Positions 1 to 6,866 of a stretch of 11,202 bases of DNA are shown here, piece after piece. The DNA is taken from NCBI GenBank assembly GCA_900543365.1, contig UQRG01000039.1:1-11202 (forward strand), read 5' to 3'. The notes beneath the pieces are model-generated. The model saw only the letters and a program-made list of their open reading frames with translations. It did not search any database and was not told the origin of the DNA. The stretch's first letter is position 1, and the number at the start of each line of letters is the position of its first letter. The stretch comes from an uncultured Eubacterium sp. GTDB lineage: Bacteria; Bacillota; Clostridia; Lachnospirales; CAG-274. The translations under genes were made by a program, and so were the position numbers.

Positions 1-73
1 TTTTGTCTACATCAGTTGTTACTTTTGATAGAGCATCTTCTAAAATGTTTTCATATGTCATATCTTCAAACAA
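1..73 (-). CDS. Baseplate J-like protein (XkdT family), N-terminal fragment
   Basis: Only the first 24 codons are in the window; the gene continues beyond base 1. The visible start, MFEDMTYENILEDALSKV, closely matches the opening I know from PBSX XkdT-type baseplate J proteins, which form the wedge of contractile-tail baseplates. The start is a TTG at 73-71. It has a good GGAGG ribosome binding site at 87-83, 9 bases upstream, while the in-frame ATG at 61-59 is too far from it. The gene follows the XkdS-like gene by 48 bases, the usual XkdS-XkdT order. The family call is recognition of a short N-terminus, so nothing can be said about whether the rest is intact. Confidence 0.8.
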   Translation of the reverse strand, partial: MFEDMTYENILEDALSKVTTDVDK

Positions 74-104
74 TTTTAATCGCCTCCATTTTAATAAGTA
101 TTAA

Positions 105-125
105 TATCTAGTATCTAGTATCTAG
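105..125. repeat. Three tandem copies of a 7-bp repeat (TATCTAG)
   Basis: TATCTAG occurs three times head to tail at 105-111, 112-118 and 119-125. The array covers the TAG stop codon of the XkdS-like gene (124-122 on the minus strand) and lies between it and the ribosome binding site of the baseplate J gene. It looks like a small slippage-generated repeat. Because the stop is in the first copy read, gain or loss of later copies would change only the spacer. Confidence 0.8.
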
Positions 126-526
126 TATACATTTTCAGTATCATATTCAATTTCTATATCACCAAACACACTTTCAACAGTAAATTCAACACTTATATTA
201 TGTTTATTTGCTACAGCACTAAAATTTTTAATTCTTCTTATTCTATCATCATTTTTTAAGGCATCTTCAATTCTCAGTTTTATTATAGACATAACATATG
301 TAGTATCTTTTCCATAAAGGTCTTTAAGGTTTATACCATAGTTACTGTCATAAATAATGTAAGTATCTTTTTCTGTCATAAGTATTTTGTAAACGGCTTG
401 AGCTATAGCCTCTTTATTATTTATGAGGCTCTTTATTACAAGAGCCTCTCTATTCATTTTGTATGTATTTGATGTTTTAGTAGTATTATTATATTCTGTA
501 TTTAATAAGTTTACTTCAGGTGTCAT
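122..526 (-). CDS. Phage baseplate protein, XkdS family (DUF2634, gp25/W-like)
   Basis: The 134-residue product fits the XkdS/DUF2634 family, small baseplate wedge proteins related to T4 gp25 and P2 W that help attach the sheath to the baseplate. Visible family features are the central run around residues 53-72 (DTYIIYDSNYGINLKDLYGK), a helical segment near residues 78-95 (MSIIKLRIEDALKNDDRI) and a closing beta-rich stretch ending in IEIEYDTENVY. The start ATG follows an AGGAGGT site that overlaps the stop codon of the tube gene, so translation of the two is probably coupled. The position is odd: in PBSX-type operons about five genes (chaperone, tape measure, LysM protein, hub, DUF2577) separate tube from XkdS, and here none do. 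Confidence 0.85.
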   Translation of the reverse strand: MTPEVNLLNTEYNNTTKTSNTYKMNREALVIKSLINNKEAIAQAVYKILMTEKDTYIIYDSNYGINLKDLYGKDTTYVMSIIKLRIEDALKNDDRIRRIKNFSAVANKHNISVEFTVESVFGDIEIEYDTENVY

Positions 527-538
527 TTAAATAACCTC

Positions 539-1012
539 CTATAGCATACCATTAAGGCTTGAAAATTCTTCAACAAGTTTAAAGTCCTCGAATGTAAAAG
601 ACATTTCTTCTTCAAGAAATGAGCCTTCAGCATCAAATTTAGCTAAAACTCCACCATCAAGATTACAGTCAATAAGAATAACAGATTGTCTGCCTGCAGC
701 ACTGGTTGGGTCTTCATTAGTAACCTGTATATCAAAGTAAATATCCTCACCAGTATTTTTATAATCTCTCAATAGTTTTCTAAATACACTAGTATTGTAG
801 TGGAACTTTGCTTTTCCTTTACCTACCCAACCACTTGATTTGTTACCTTTAGCTGTTCTGCCTAATATAGGTACTTGCACCTTATTTTTTTCTACAGTAG
901 CCTCTAGGTTAATAGCTTGCATAAAGTTGTATCTGTTGTTATTTATTGTTACATAACACTCTGCAAGTTTTGCACTTAAAGAATCCTTAGCATTCATTAT
1001 TACATTTGCCAT
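539..1012 (-). CDS. Phage tail tube protein, XkdM family (DUF2001)
   Basis: This 157-residue protein matches the XkdM-type tail tube, the inner channel of a contractile tail. Strong family signatures are CYVTINNNRYNFMQAINLEA near residues 19-38, VPILGRTAKGNK near 47-58, then the conserved block FHYNTSVFRKLLRDYKNTGE and DIQVTNEDPTSAAGRQ (about residues 70-110), and FTFEDFKL near the C-terminus. Length is normal for the family. Start ATG at 1012 follows a GGAGG at about 9 bases. It sits 14 bases downstream of the sheath gene, the standard sheath-tube pair. The stop codon (541-539) is embedded in the ribosome binding site of the next gene. Confidence 0.93.
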   Translation of the reverse strand: MANVIMNAKDSLSAKLAECYVTINNNRYNFMQAINLEATVEKNKVQVPILGRTAKGNKSSGWVGKGKAKFHYNTSVFRKLLRDYKNTGEDIYFDIQVTNEDPTSAAGRQSVILIDCNLDGGVLAKFDAEGSFLEEEMSFTFEDFKLVEEFSSLNGML

Positions 1013-1026
1013 ATTATAAAACCTCC

Positions 1027-2331
1027 TTATTCAATAGTCACAGTCATATATAGCTTTGTCATTGCGTTGGCTGGTGTAATACAGTCTGTTATTACTACGC
1101 TTTTGTTATTATCACCCTTTGCAACAGTAATAGCTGTTTCATCAAAGTCATCAATAGCTCTTATATCTTTTAGCTTTTGGTGATGTTTTACAATATCACA
1201 CCAAAGTGAATTTCTGCCAGCATTATCGTTAGGCACTTTACCTAAGTAATAATTGTTAAATATTTCAGCAACATCGCCAGCAATTTGGTCGCATATTCTA
1301 ACTGTTTGATTGTCTTTAAAATCTTCGCCTTTTTCGCTTGTTGTTGTTTTTAAGCTATTAATATCAAGCAATACTCTTGTTTCACCATTTACATTGTGGA
1401 AACAGAAATATCCACTTTTAATAACATTTTCAAATGTTGTCTGTGTGTATTCTGTATCAATAAAGTGTTCACCGTCATATAGCTTATTAGTCAATGACTT
1501 ATTAACAGGGCAAGCTGCTATGGCACCAGCTACCCAAGCCATAATGTATATATTGCCATAATCATCATCATTAAGAGCGTTGTAAACACTAATATTACCC
1601 TCGTAGTCACCAGAGTTGTTTATAGTTATGCACTGAAATTTTTTTCCAACTTCATCTCTCATTCTTTTTGTATAAGCTATAACAATATTTGCAATATCGC
1701 TATCATCAACCATTACAACAACAGTGTTAAAGCTATAGCTTTCAAGTAGGTTTAAAAAATAAGTAACAGTTGAACCAGTAAATGAACCGTTTTTACCACC
1801 AGTAAAATTAGTTAAAGCAGTATTTTGTAATTCTAAATTTTTTTGCCAATTTACATATTCATTTTCTTCTAATTCAGATGTATTACTTGCTGTTTGACTA
1901 AATACTAGAGTATCACCTAAATATAGCTTTACATCTTTTTTAGCTGGATTATCTAAATTAGTTGATATGGAAATTTTTAAGTCATTACTTCTAATGCCGA
2001 AACTTTTAGAATGACCATAAGTACAGTTTGAATAACTTGAGTTATTGGAATTTAAGTTGTAAAAAATAATTTTTTTAGCATTTCTAAAAACTTCTCTTAT
2101 ACTTATTAATTCAGGAGAATTGTATTCATAGCCAAATAATGAAAGGGAGTTATTCATAAAATCTTCTTTAGTTATTTCTTTTATAGACATTTGTCCCCAA
2201 TTCATAGGTATAGCAATAGCAACAACACCTCTTTCGCCAAAAACATTAATACCTGTGTTTTTAGATACAAAATTAATATAGCTTCCCGGTAAAATTTTGT
2301 TTTGAGTTAAAAAACTTCCGCCACCTAACAT
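1027..2331 (-). CDS. Phage tail sheath protein (XkdK/YqbK family)
   Basis: The 434-residue protein is a contractile tail sheath subunit, the outer cylinder whose contraction drives the tube. Its N-terminus (LGGGSFLTQNKILPGSYINF, residues 2-21) and C-terminus (ITDCITPANAMTKLYMTVTI) match the XkdK/YqbK signature well, and length is typical. The internal stretch around residues 395-412, ETAITVAKGDNNKSVVIT, is the conserved C-terminal beta region used for inter-subunit contacts in sheath proteins. Start ATG at 2331 follows AAGGTGAT, and the upstream small gene stops immediately before it. The intact sheath shows that this is a myovirus-type element or a tail derived from one, not a siphovirus. 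Confidence 0.95.
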   Translation of the reverse strand: MLGGGSFLTQNKILPGSYINFVSKNTGINVFGERGVVAIAIPMNWGQMSIKEITKEDFMNNSLSLFGYEYNSPELISIREVFRNAKKIIFYNLNSNNSSYSNCTYGHSKSFGIRSNDLKISISTNLDNPAKKDVKLYLGDTLVFSQTASNTSELEENEYVNWQKNLELQNTALTNFTGGKNGSFTGSTVTYFLNLLESYSFNTVVVMVDDSDIANIVIAYTKRMRDEVGKKFQCITINNSGDYEGNISVYNALNDDDYGNIYIMAWVAGAIAACPVNKSLTNKLYDGEHFIDTEYTQTTFENVIKSGYFCFHNVNGETRVLLDINSLKTTTSEKGEDFKDNQTVRICDQIAGDVAEIFNNYYLGKVPNDNAGRNSLWCDIVKHHQKLKDIRAIDDFDETAITVAKGDNNKSVVITDCITPANAMTKLYMTVTIE

Positions 2332-2490
2332 TTACATCACCTTCCTGTTTAAATATTCGTTAATTTTTTGGTTAGCCTCGTCAATAGTGTAACTTAAATC
2401 ATCACTAAATAAGGCAGTTATAATATCTATGTATTCTCTAAATGTTTCAGATTTTCTTAATTGGTCTTTTGTAAATTTGTTTTCTTCCAT
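2332..2490 (-). CDS. Small phage protein of 52 residues between tail terminator and sheath
   Basis: This is a short gene with clear coding signals. It has an AAAGGAGAA ribosome binding site 7 bases before ATG (2490-2488), an open frame of 52 codons, and a TAA that abuts the ATG of the sheath gene. The product begins MEENKFTKDQLRKSETFREY and ends NEYLNRKVM; it is charged and probably all-helical. The pattern K-x-Q-L-x-K-S near the start and a final amphipathic helix are typical of small proteins often found just before sheath genes in Firmicutes prophages, but I do not recognise a named family. Conserved position and tight coupling argue it is expressed and tail-related. Its function is unknown. 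Confidence 0.75.
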   Translation of the reverse strand: MEENKFTKDQLRKSETFREYIDIITALFSDDLSYTIDEANQKINEYLNRKVM

Positions 2491-2502
2491 TTGTATTCTC
2501 CT

Positions 2503-2919
2503 TTACTTTCCTTGTATTGTAAATGTTCTAGTAAAACTTCCCATAATTTCTTCACTTTCTTCAACATAATAAAAAAAGTCATAGCTGGCATTAAATAAGC
2601 AGTATGTATTGCTTTTTGTTACAGACATTTTAATTGCTCTTATAGGGAAGTTGTCCACATTTAATTTTTCTATAATGTTAAAAACTTCAAGCATAACATT
2701 ATTGTAATTATCTCTTTTTTTGTCATTATAGTAATGTATTTCTATATTAGCTTTCATTCTATGCCTTTTGCCTAAATATATATTGCTTTCAATATCAGTA
2801 CATATTATGGAAAAGCAAGGCTTTTCAAAGCCTTGCTTAACCTCCTCAGTGTATATTTTAATATTCTTGAAGCTGTCATTTATGCCATTAGCTATTGCAT
2901 TTATTATTTTGTTAATCAT
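2503..2919 (-). CDS. Phage tail terminator protein (DUF6838 / YqbJ-like)
   Basis: The 138-residue product resembles the phage tail terminator family, which caps the tail tube and forms the tail side of the head-tail joint. The characteristic opening is MINKIINAIANGINDSF, followed by IYTEEVKQGFEKPCFSI at about residues 22-38 and a later IEIHYY segment. I chose the ATG at 2919-2917. It shares a base with the TAA of the upstream gene (TAATG) and sits 8 bases after AAGGAG. An in-frame GTG at 2928 would add three residues but lies within that ribosome binding site region. The gene is in the expected place, between head-closure protein and sheath. Confidence 0.85.
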   Translation of the reverse strand: MINKIINAIANGINDSFKNIKIYTEEVKQGFEKPCFSIICTDIESNIYLGKRHRMKANIEIHYYNDKKRDNYNNVMLEVFNIIEKLNVDNFPIRAIKMSVTKSNTYCLFNASYDFFYYVEESEEIMGSFTRTFTIQGK

Positions 2920-3284
2920 TATGCCCACTCCTTATAGTTATCCAGATATATCTCAATATGATTATTGTAAACTGCTGGAGCTGAACTTTTGCAGTATACA
3001 ATTACAGCTCCATTATGAGTAACCTCAAATTTGCTGCCTTCTTTTACTTTTATATTAGTAGGTAAAAATAGCTTAATGTTTTCTTTGAGCTTGTAAGCAT
3101 CAGTGTATTCTTCATTGGTATTTCTCTTGTTAAATATACTTCCTGTTGAATATGAAATTCTGCATTTTATATTAGAGTATTTTTTTATTTCTCTGTGTTT
3201 AGTAACACTGCCTTCAGTATATTCTTCATATTCGTATATATTGCACAAGTCAGTATAAAGACTTTCAATATCATTTTTTACCAT
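2919..3284 (-). CDS. Probable phage head-closure/stopper protein (XkdH-like position)
   Basis: This 121-residue protein sits where PBSX-type phages encode the stopper or head-tail joining protein, between connector and tail terminator. The sequence is beta-rich after residue 25. An early tyrosine-rich segment (LYTDLCNIYEYEEY, residues 9-22) is followed by a segment resembling stopper proteins: KLKENIKLFLPTNIKVKEGS at about residues 65-84, then a conserved-looking VIVY strand. The ATG at 3284 overlaps the connector stop by 7 bases (GAAATGGTAA), and the stop shares a base with the next ATG. The role is inferred mostly from synteny and shape; the individual family is not certain. Confidence 0.65.
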   Translation of the reverse strand: MVKNDIESLYTDLCNIYEYEEYTEGSVTKHREIKKYSNIKCRISYSTGSIFNKRNTNEEYTDAYKLKENIKLFLPTNIKVKEGSKFEVTHNGAVIVYCKSSAPAVYNNHIEIYLDNYKEWA

Positions 3285-3655
3285 TTCAATCTCCTAAAGT
3301 TGGTCAACTGGCTGTCTTTGTTACATAGTCTTTTTATTAACTCGTCAAAGAGAACATCTCTGCTTATACCATTGGTATAGCTTATGGAAATATCACCTTC
3401 AGTTATAGATGACAAAGCACCTTTAAGATTATAATCTTCAAGCTCATTTATTGAATTTTTTATTTTAAGAAAAGAGCCACAGCACATATCAACTGCTGTA
3501 TGATAAAGTTCAATAGGAACATTGTTTATATTGCAAAAGTTGCATATATAGTCCTCACTTTCACTTATGCAGTAGTCAATAGTATCAAGGTCCTCATTTG
3601 ATGCAGTATATCCAAGACTTTTAAGTCTTAATATAACATCATCACAGTTTATCAT
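3278..3655 (-). CDS. Phage head-tail connector protein (YqbG / gp6-like)
   Basis: The 125-residue protein fits the small, mostly helical connector (adaptor) family that docks beneath the portal after DNA filling. Supporting features are its place directly after the capsid gene; the segment YICNFCNINNVPIELYHTAVD (about residues 36-56) with the family's pattern of a short helix, an 'x-x-IP-x-x-L' turn and a second helix; CGSFL after it; and a later SSITEGDISISY strand (around residue 82) typical of these connectors. Its ATG overlaps the capsid stop in an ATGA arrangement, which implies translational coupling. Five cysteines in 125 residues is somewhat high for a phage connector. Confidence 0.75.
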   Translation of the reverse strand: MINCDDVILRLKSLGYTASNEDLDTIDYCISESEDYICNFCNINNVPIELYHTAVDMCCGSFLKIKNSINELEDYNLKGALSSITEGDISISYTNGISRDVLFDELIKRLCNKDSQLTNFRRLKW

Positions 3656-4698
3656 AATCTACCCTTAGATATAATTCTGGCAATAGGAATAGACTTGTGG
3701 TTAATGTATTTTGGTTCTTCGCTGCCGTCATTTACAAGACACCAGTTGCTGCCATCTTTTAACTCTGCATTAGTAGGTGAAAGGGTAGCTTGATTTTTCT
3801 TTACATAGCTAATACCAAATGGAGCAAAACACTTTCTTTGTCTTGCGTATAATGTATCCTGACCACCCTTAATAGCAGGATTTCTGTCCATTTCATAAGG
3901 TACTTTGGCACCAATGTCTTCATAGTCAAAAGCACCTTCTCCAAGAATATATGTAGTGTATACACTTTTACCGTCACTTCCTTCAGATACTGGCATAGAA
4001 TCATCAATTAATACAGTTCTTCCATTCCAGCTTGCAAGGGTTAAATCTCTCTGAATACCATTGGCATCAGTTTGCTTAAGGTAAGAGAGTAGATTAAGAT
4101 TTTCAAGATTAGTTGCAACTTCTGAATGCATAATTGCAATAGTAAACTTATTTTTGTTATCGCCACCGGCTTTCTGAATAGCCTTGTTTAATGTAGCTGG
4201 TTCAACTATACCGTCATCAACATTAGTAATGTCATAAGTATGATTGTTTACAAATTCAAGATTTTCCTCGCCTGTCATATTATAAATACCTTCAAGTATA
4301 GCAAGTAAAGTTTCCTGATCTACATTGTCAAAGTATTCAGCTACCTGTTCAGCGACACTGTCCATAAAGCCAGCACCGCCAGTAATATCTTCAGCAAAGT
4401 CTGTTTCAATCCAAGCCTTTGCTCTACCAACTACAACAACACCTCTTTCGAAAGTATTTGTTTCAGTTGCAGTAATATCTGTTTGACCATCGTAATTGAG
4501 AGGGTCTCCGTCTAAAATACCAAACATTGGAAGTATTGCATAAGCTGTTCCGGATTGGTCTGAAAAAGCATTTCTGATTTCACTGTTACCTCTTAATGCT
4601 TTACTCTTAATAAGTTCGTTTTTATTTAATTGTGGTATTTTATTTACATAAATACCAAATGCCTGTGGATTAAATGTTTTGCTATTAAATTTTGCCAT
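3652..4698 (-). CDS. Phage major capsid (coat) protein, HK97-type fold
   Basis: The 348-residue protein matches the coat protein family found in Clostridia prophages with gp20-type scaffolds. Recognisable stretches are FNPQAFGIYVNKIPQLNKNE (residues 9-28), LIKSKALRGNSEIRNAFSDQ (29-48), LPMFGILDGDPLNYDGQTDI (about 56-75), and GVVVVGRAKAWIETDFAEDI, then a GG-x-x-FMDSVAEQVAEYFDN helix corresponding to the long spine helix. A GRTVLIDDSMPV motif lies in the C-terminal half. The start ATG at 4698 follows a GGAGG at 4711-4707. It is downstream of the scaffold gene with a 71-base gap that holds an open out-of-frame extension of the scaffold frame. The frame is intact with no sign of decay. Confidence 0.9.
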   Translation of the reverse strand: MAKFNSKTFNPQAFGIYVNKIPQLNKNELIKSKALRGNSEIRNAFSDQSGTAYAILPMFGILDGDPLNYDGQTDITATETNTFERGVVVVGRAKAWIETDFAEDITGGAGFMDSVAEQVAEYFDNVDQETLLAILEGIYNMTGEENLEFVNNHTYDITNVDDGIVEPATLNKAIQKAGGDNKNKFTIAIMHSEVATNLENLNLLSYLKQTDANGIQRDLTLASWNGRTVLIDDSMPVSEGSDGKSVYTTYILGEGAFDYEDIGAKVPYEMDRNPAIKGGQDTLYARQRKCFAPFGISYVKKNQATLSPTNAELKDGSNWCLVNDGSEEPKYINHKSIPIARIISKGRL

Positions 4699-4769
4699 TC
4701 TATATTCCTCCTTTAAAACTTAATTAATCTATGTTAAGCCCACCCGCCATTCCCATATTTTCTTTGTTG

Positions 4770-5177
4770 TTATTCTTTTAAGAAATCACAAATTTCTTCA
4801 TAACTCATATTTTCAAAAGACTTATTGTCATCATTACTAGTGCCAATATTGACACCTGAAAAATTAATATCTTCCTTATTATTAAAAAGGTACTTAGTGC
4901 TTTCATCATTAATGAGTTTGTCAAGTTGTTGATTAACACCTGTAATATTGCCATTATCATCAAATTTAATTTCATCAGTGTTTAATAAGGCTCTTACAGC
5001 TTTTGTTGTTTTAGCACCATAGCTAGTCATTGCTTTTTCAATTTCATTTTCTAGTTTAATGTTATTAATTTGAGTTTGATGTTCATTCTTCAGTTTTGTT
5101 ATTTCTGTTGTCATTAGGTTCATTACTTCCTTTATTGTTTCTTGAGGAAGTCCTATTTTCATTAGTTTTTCTTTCAT
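4770..5177 (-). CDS. Phage capsid scaffolding protein, GP20 family, possibly truncated by a 1-base shift
   Basis: The 135-residue product fits the gp20/minor structural (scaffold) family, internal chaperones that guide capsid assembly and are then removed. An N-terminal Lys/Glu-rich helix likely to be a coiled coil (residues 1-50) is followed by the family block ALLNTDEIKFDDNGNITGVN (about 63-82) and then LDKLINDESTKYLF. It ends in the expected MSYEEICDFLKE. The start ATG at 5177 has a strong AAGGAGAA site but lies inside the portal gene, overlapping it by 95 bases in another frame. Immediately after the stop, another frame stays open for 16 codons in a sequence that reads like a scaffold C-terminus, suggesting a one-base insertion in the AAAA run near 4777-4780. 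Confidence 0.85.
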   Translation of the reverse strand: MKEKLMKIGLPQETIKEVMNLMTTEITKLKNEHQTQINNIKLENEIEKAMTSYGAKTTKAVRALLNTDEIKFDDNGNITGVNQQLDKLINDESTKYLFNNKEDINFSGVNIGTSNDDNKSFENMSYEEICDFLKE

Positions 5178-6579
5178 AGTTATTCTCCTTATTTATTCTT
5201 TTTATTTCTTTAGATGGGTCAGTAACCCAAGGGTGTTTTGCAATAATTGTTTCATTACTTAAAATATCTTTTGACTTAATACAATTTTCAATTAATTCAC
5301 TTTCGTTTATGAGAATGTTCTTATTAAATATGATATTTACATTTTCATTTAAGTAATTACCTTGACCGGTATTAGCTAAATGGTGATTTATAAACCAAAT
5401 TATTTTTTCAATAGAAGAACTATATTCCTTTTCCATACCGATTGAGTCAATATCAATATCAGAATACATACTTAATATATTCATCATATTAGGGTTAGAT
5501 CCAAGCTTGTCGCTTTTAGCATCATAGCCCATACCATTTTCAATAATAGATTTTTTAAATATGTCAATAAGGCATTTGTAGTTTTCACAATTTACTTCTA
5601 TATTAAGAGTTTCAATACCACCTTCCACTCCGTCAAATGTACTTACTTTAACAGCACCGTATGTAGCTAAGTTTTTTCTAAACTCACCAAGGTTTTCACC
5701 GTCATAGTTTTTAAGTATCATAATTGTGTTTCTAGGTTCTTCCTCCATAGCATTTTGAAAATTACTTATAATTAAATTTAAGCCATCTTGTAAAGTTTTT
5801 ACATTTTTTAATAATGGAGTTTCTTCGTTGTATTTAAAAGGAATAAGAGGAAGCTTATTCCAGTTTAAATTCTTATCTTTATAATAGAAGTAAGGTGTTT
5901 TCCACTTAGTACCATTAGGAATAAGTTTTCCGTTTTTTATTTCATATCGTCTAATACCGTTTTTATCAAAAACTTCAACTTTATTTTTAATAGATTCTTT
6001 TCTTCCTTCGTATTCCAATGTTTCATAGAATCTTATAGCATATTCTAATTCAGTATGTTCATCATTAGCCCAGCCGGGAACAATTTCCCAAGGCTTAATT
6101 ACTTTAAAGTCTATTTCACCATTGCTGTTATAGTAGATATAAATGTATCCAATTCCACAATTAATACTGTCTTGGCAAACAGACCTTAAGGCTGTCATAA
6201 ATTTTCTATTAAGTATTTTTCTTAATTTAATGGAATATTCCTTAGAAGAATCAAGAGTAAAACTTTTGCCTAATATATAATTTATTTTTTGAGTAACAAG
6301 TTTTTTATATTGGTTATCCACAATTTTGTTATTAGGAATGTTAGTAACTTCCTCCATATCACCTTTTTCCCCAATACAAGTTCTCTTTCTTTTTAATATA
6401 TCGTGGTCGCCTTTGTAGTAAGCGACACCCCTTAACATATCAAATCTTGTTTTTGAACTTTTAAATTTGTGTATTTCTTTTAATATAAACTCATCTTTTT
6501 TTAATATAGTTTTTCCACCATTGTTTATTCTATTGTTGATAAGTGGAGTTTTCCAATAAGGAAATTGAAAATCAAACAT
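5083..6579 (-). CDS. Phage portal protein, SPP1 gp6-like
   Basis: The 498-residue protein is an SPP1 gp6-type portal, the dodecameric ring through which DNA enters and leaves the capsid. Clear signatures are AYYKGDHDILKRKR (residues 53-66), IPNNKIVDNQYKKLVTQKIN (81-100) with YILGKSF after it, IKPWEIVPGW (161-170) and GSNPNMMNILSMYSDIDIDS (360-379). The domain order is that of the family. The start ATG follows AGAGGTGATA, and a candidate promoter lies directly upstream. The last ~31 residues (from about 468) overlap the scaffold gene in another frame and are an Asn/Arg/Glu/Lys-rich tail unlike the rest. No terminase gene precedes it and no MuF-type gene follows it, both of which are usual in related phages. 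Confidence 0.93.
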   Translation of the reverse strand: MFDFQFPYWKTPLINNRINNGGKTILKKDEFILKEIHKFKSSKTRFDMLRGVAYYKGDHDILKRKRTCIGEKGDMEEVTNIPNNKIVDNQYKKLVTQKINYILGKSFTLDSSKEYSIKLRKILNRKFMTALRSVCQDSINCGIGYIYIYYNSNGEIDFKVIKPWEIVPGWANDEHTELEYAIRFYETLEYEGRKESIKNKVEVFDKNGIRRYEIKNGKLIPNGTKWKTPYFYYKDKNLNWNKLPLIPFKYNEETPLLKNVKTLQDGLNLIISNFQNAMEEEPRNTIMILKNYDGENLGEFRKNLATYGAVKVSTFDGVEGGIETLNIEVNCENYKCLIDIFKKSIIENGMGYDAKSDKLGSNPNMMNILSMYSDIDIDSIGMEKEYSSSIEKIIWFINHHLANTGQGNYLNENVNIIFNKNILINESELIENCIKSKDILSNETIIAKHPWVTDPSKEIKRINKENNYERKTNENRTSSRNNKGSNEPNDNRNNKTEE

Positions 6580-6601
6580 TTTTTATCACCTCTTTTCTGT
6601 T

Positions 6602-6617
6602 CACAAACATATTAACA
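6602..6617 (-). promoter_or_regulatory. Candidate promoter of the phage structural operon (extended -10)
   Basis: On the minus strand, TGTTAATAT (6617-6609) fits an extended -10 (TGn plus TAATAT, close to TATAAT). Transcription would start near 6602, giving a leader of about 20 bases before the portal ATG at 6579. There is no convincing -35. Instead two direct repeats occupy that area, which suggests the promoter depends on an activator or is controlled by a repressor. The assignment rests on motif match and position only. Confidence 0.5.
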
Positions 6618-6625
6618 TTAAAAAA

Positions 6626-6644
6626 GTGACATTTCGTGACATTT
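6626..6644. repeat. Pair of 9-bp direct repeats (GTGACATTT), 10-bp period, likely operator
   Basis: GTGACATTT occurs at 6626-6634 and again at 6636-6644, one helical turn apart. On the minus strand this reads as TGTCAC twice, directly upstream of the extended -10 that would drive the portal operon. Spacing of one turn places both copies on the same face of DNA, as expected for cooperative protein binding. No regulator gene lies in the window, so which protein binds is unknown. Confidence 0.5.
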
Positions 6645-6866
6645 GTTTTTAAATTTGAAAAAAATTTTTTTCTACAATAAAATTTTAAGTTAAATATAAT
6701 ATGGAAGATGAGGTAGTTATAATTTTTATAATATATGTTTTAAATACATAAACTTCCGTTTTTTTTATATCATTTAACAAATATTTCTGTAATATTTCGT
6801 AAACATTTACTCGTATTACTTAAATATCTCAAATATTACAGTCAATTTACATTTAACCAAAAACAC
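6645..6866. other. AT-rich intergenic stretch without genes
   Basis: This part of the 480-base gap between the portal start and the surface protein start holds no convincing coding sequence on either strand. It is very AT-rich with long T and A runs. It contains two of the four AATATTACA elements (6788-6796 inverted, 6832-6840) and a weakly promoter-like TATAAT at 6695-6700 without a credible -35. I see no integrase remnant or terminator here. I found no att-like repeat, though a distant partner could not be checked. Confidence 0.6.

Noticed and set aside
1310..1561. Plus-strand open frame inside the tail sheath gene
   Set aside because: It is antisense to a well-conserved sheath coding region, with no ribosome site and a composition that mirrors the real gene.
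2768..3022. Plus-strand open frame across the tail terminator/head-closure junction
   Set aside because: It is antisense to two recognisable phage genes and has no ribosome site or family resemblance.
3195..3380. Plus-strand open frame of about 61 codons opposite the head-closure and connector genes
   Set aside because: It is opposite two real, tightly coupled genes. Its hydrophobic look arises from complement of acidic/lysine codons.
3801..4007. Second minus-strand open frame inside the capsid gene
   Set aside because: It is a shifted-frame shadow of the capsid coding sequence without a ribosome site.
6695..6750. TATAAT plus a short open frame in the intergenic region
   Set aside because: It has no credible -35. 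The frame from ATG 6701 is only 16 codons with no ribosome site.
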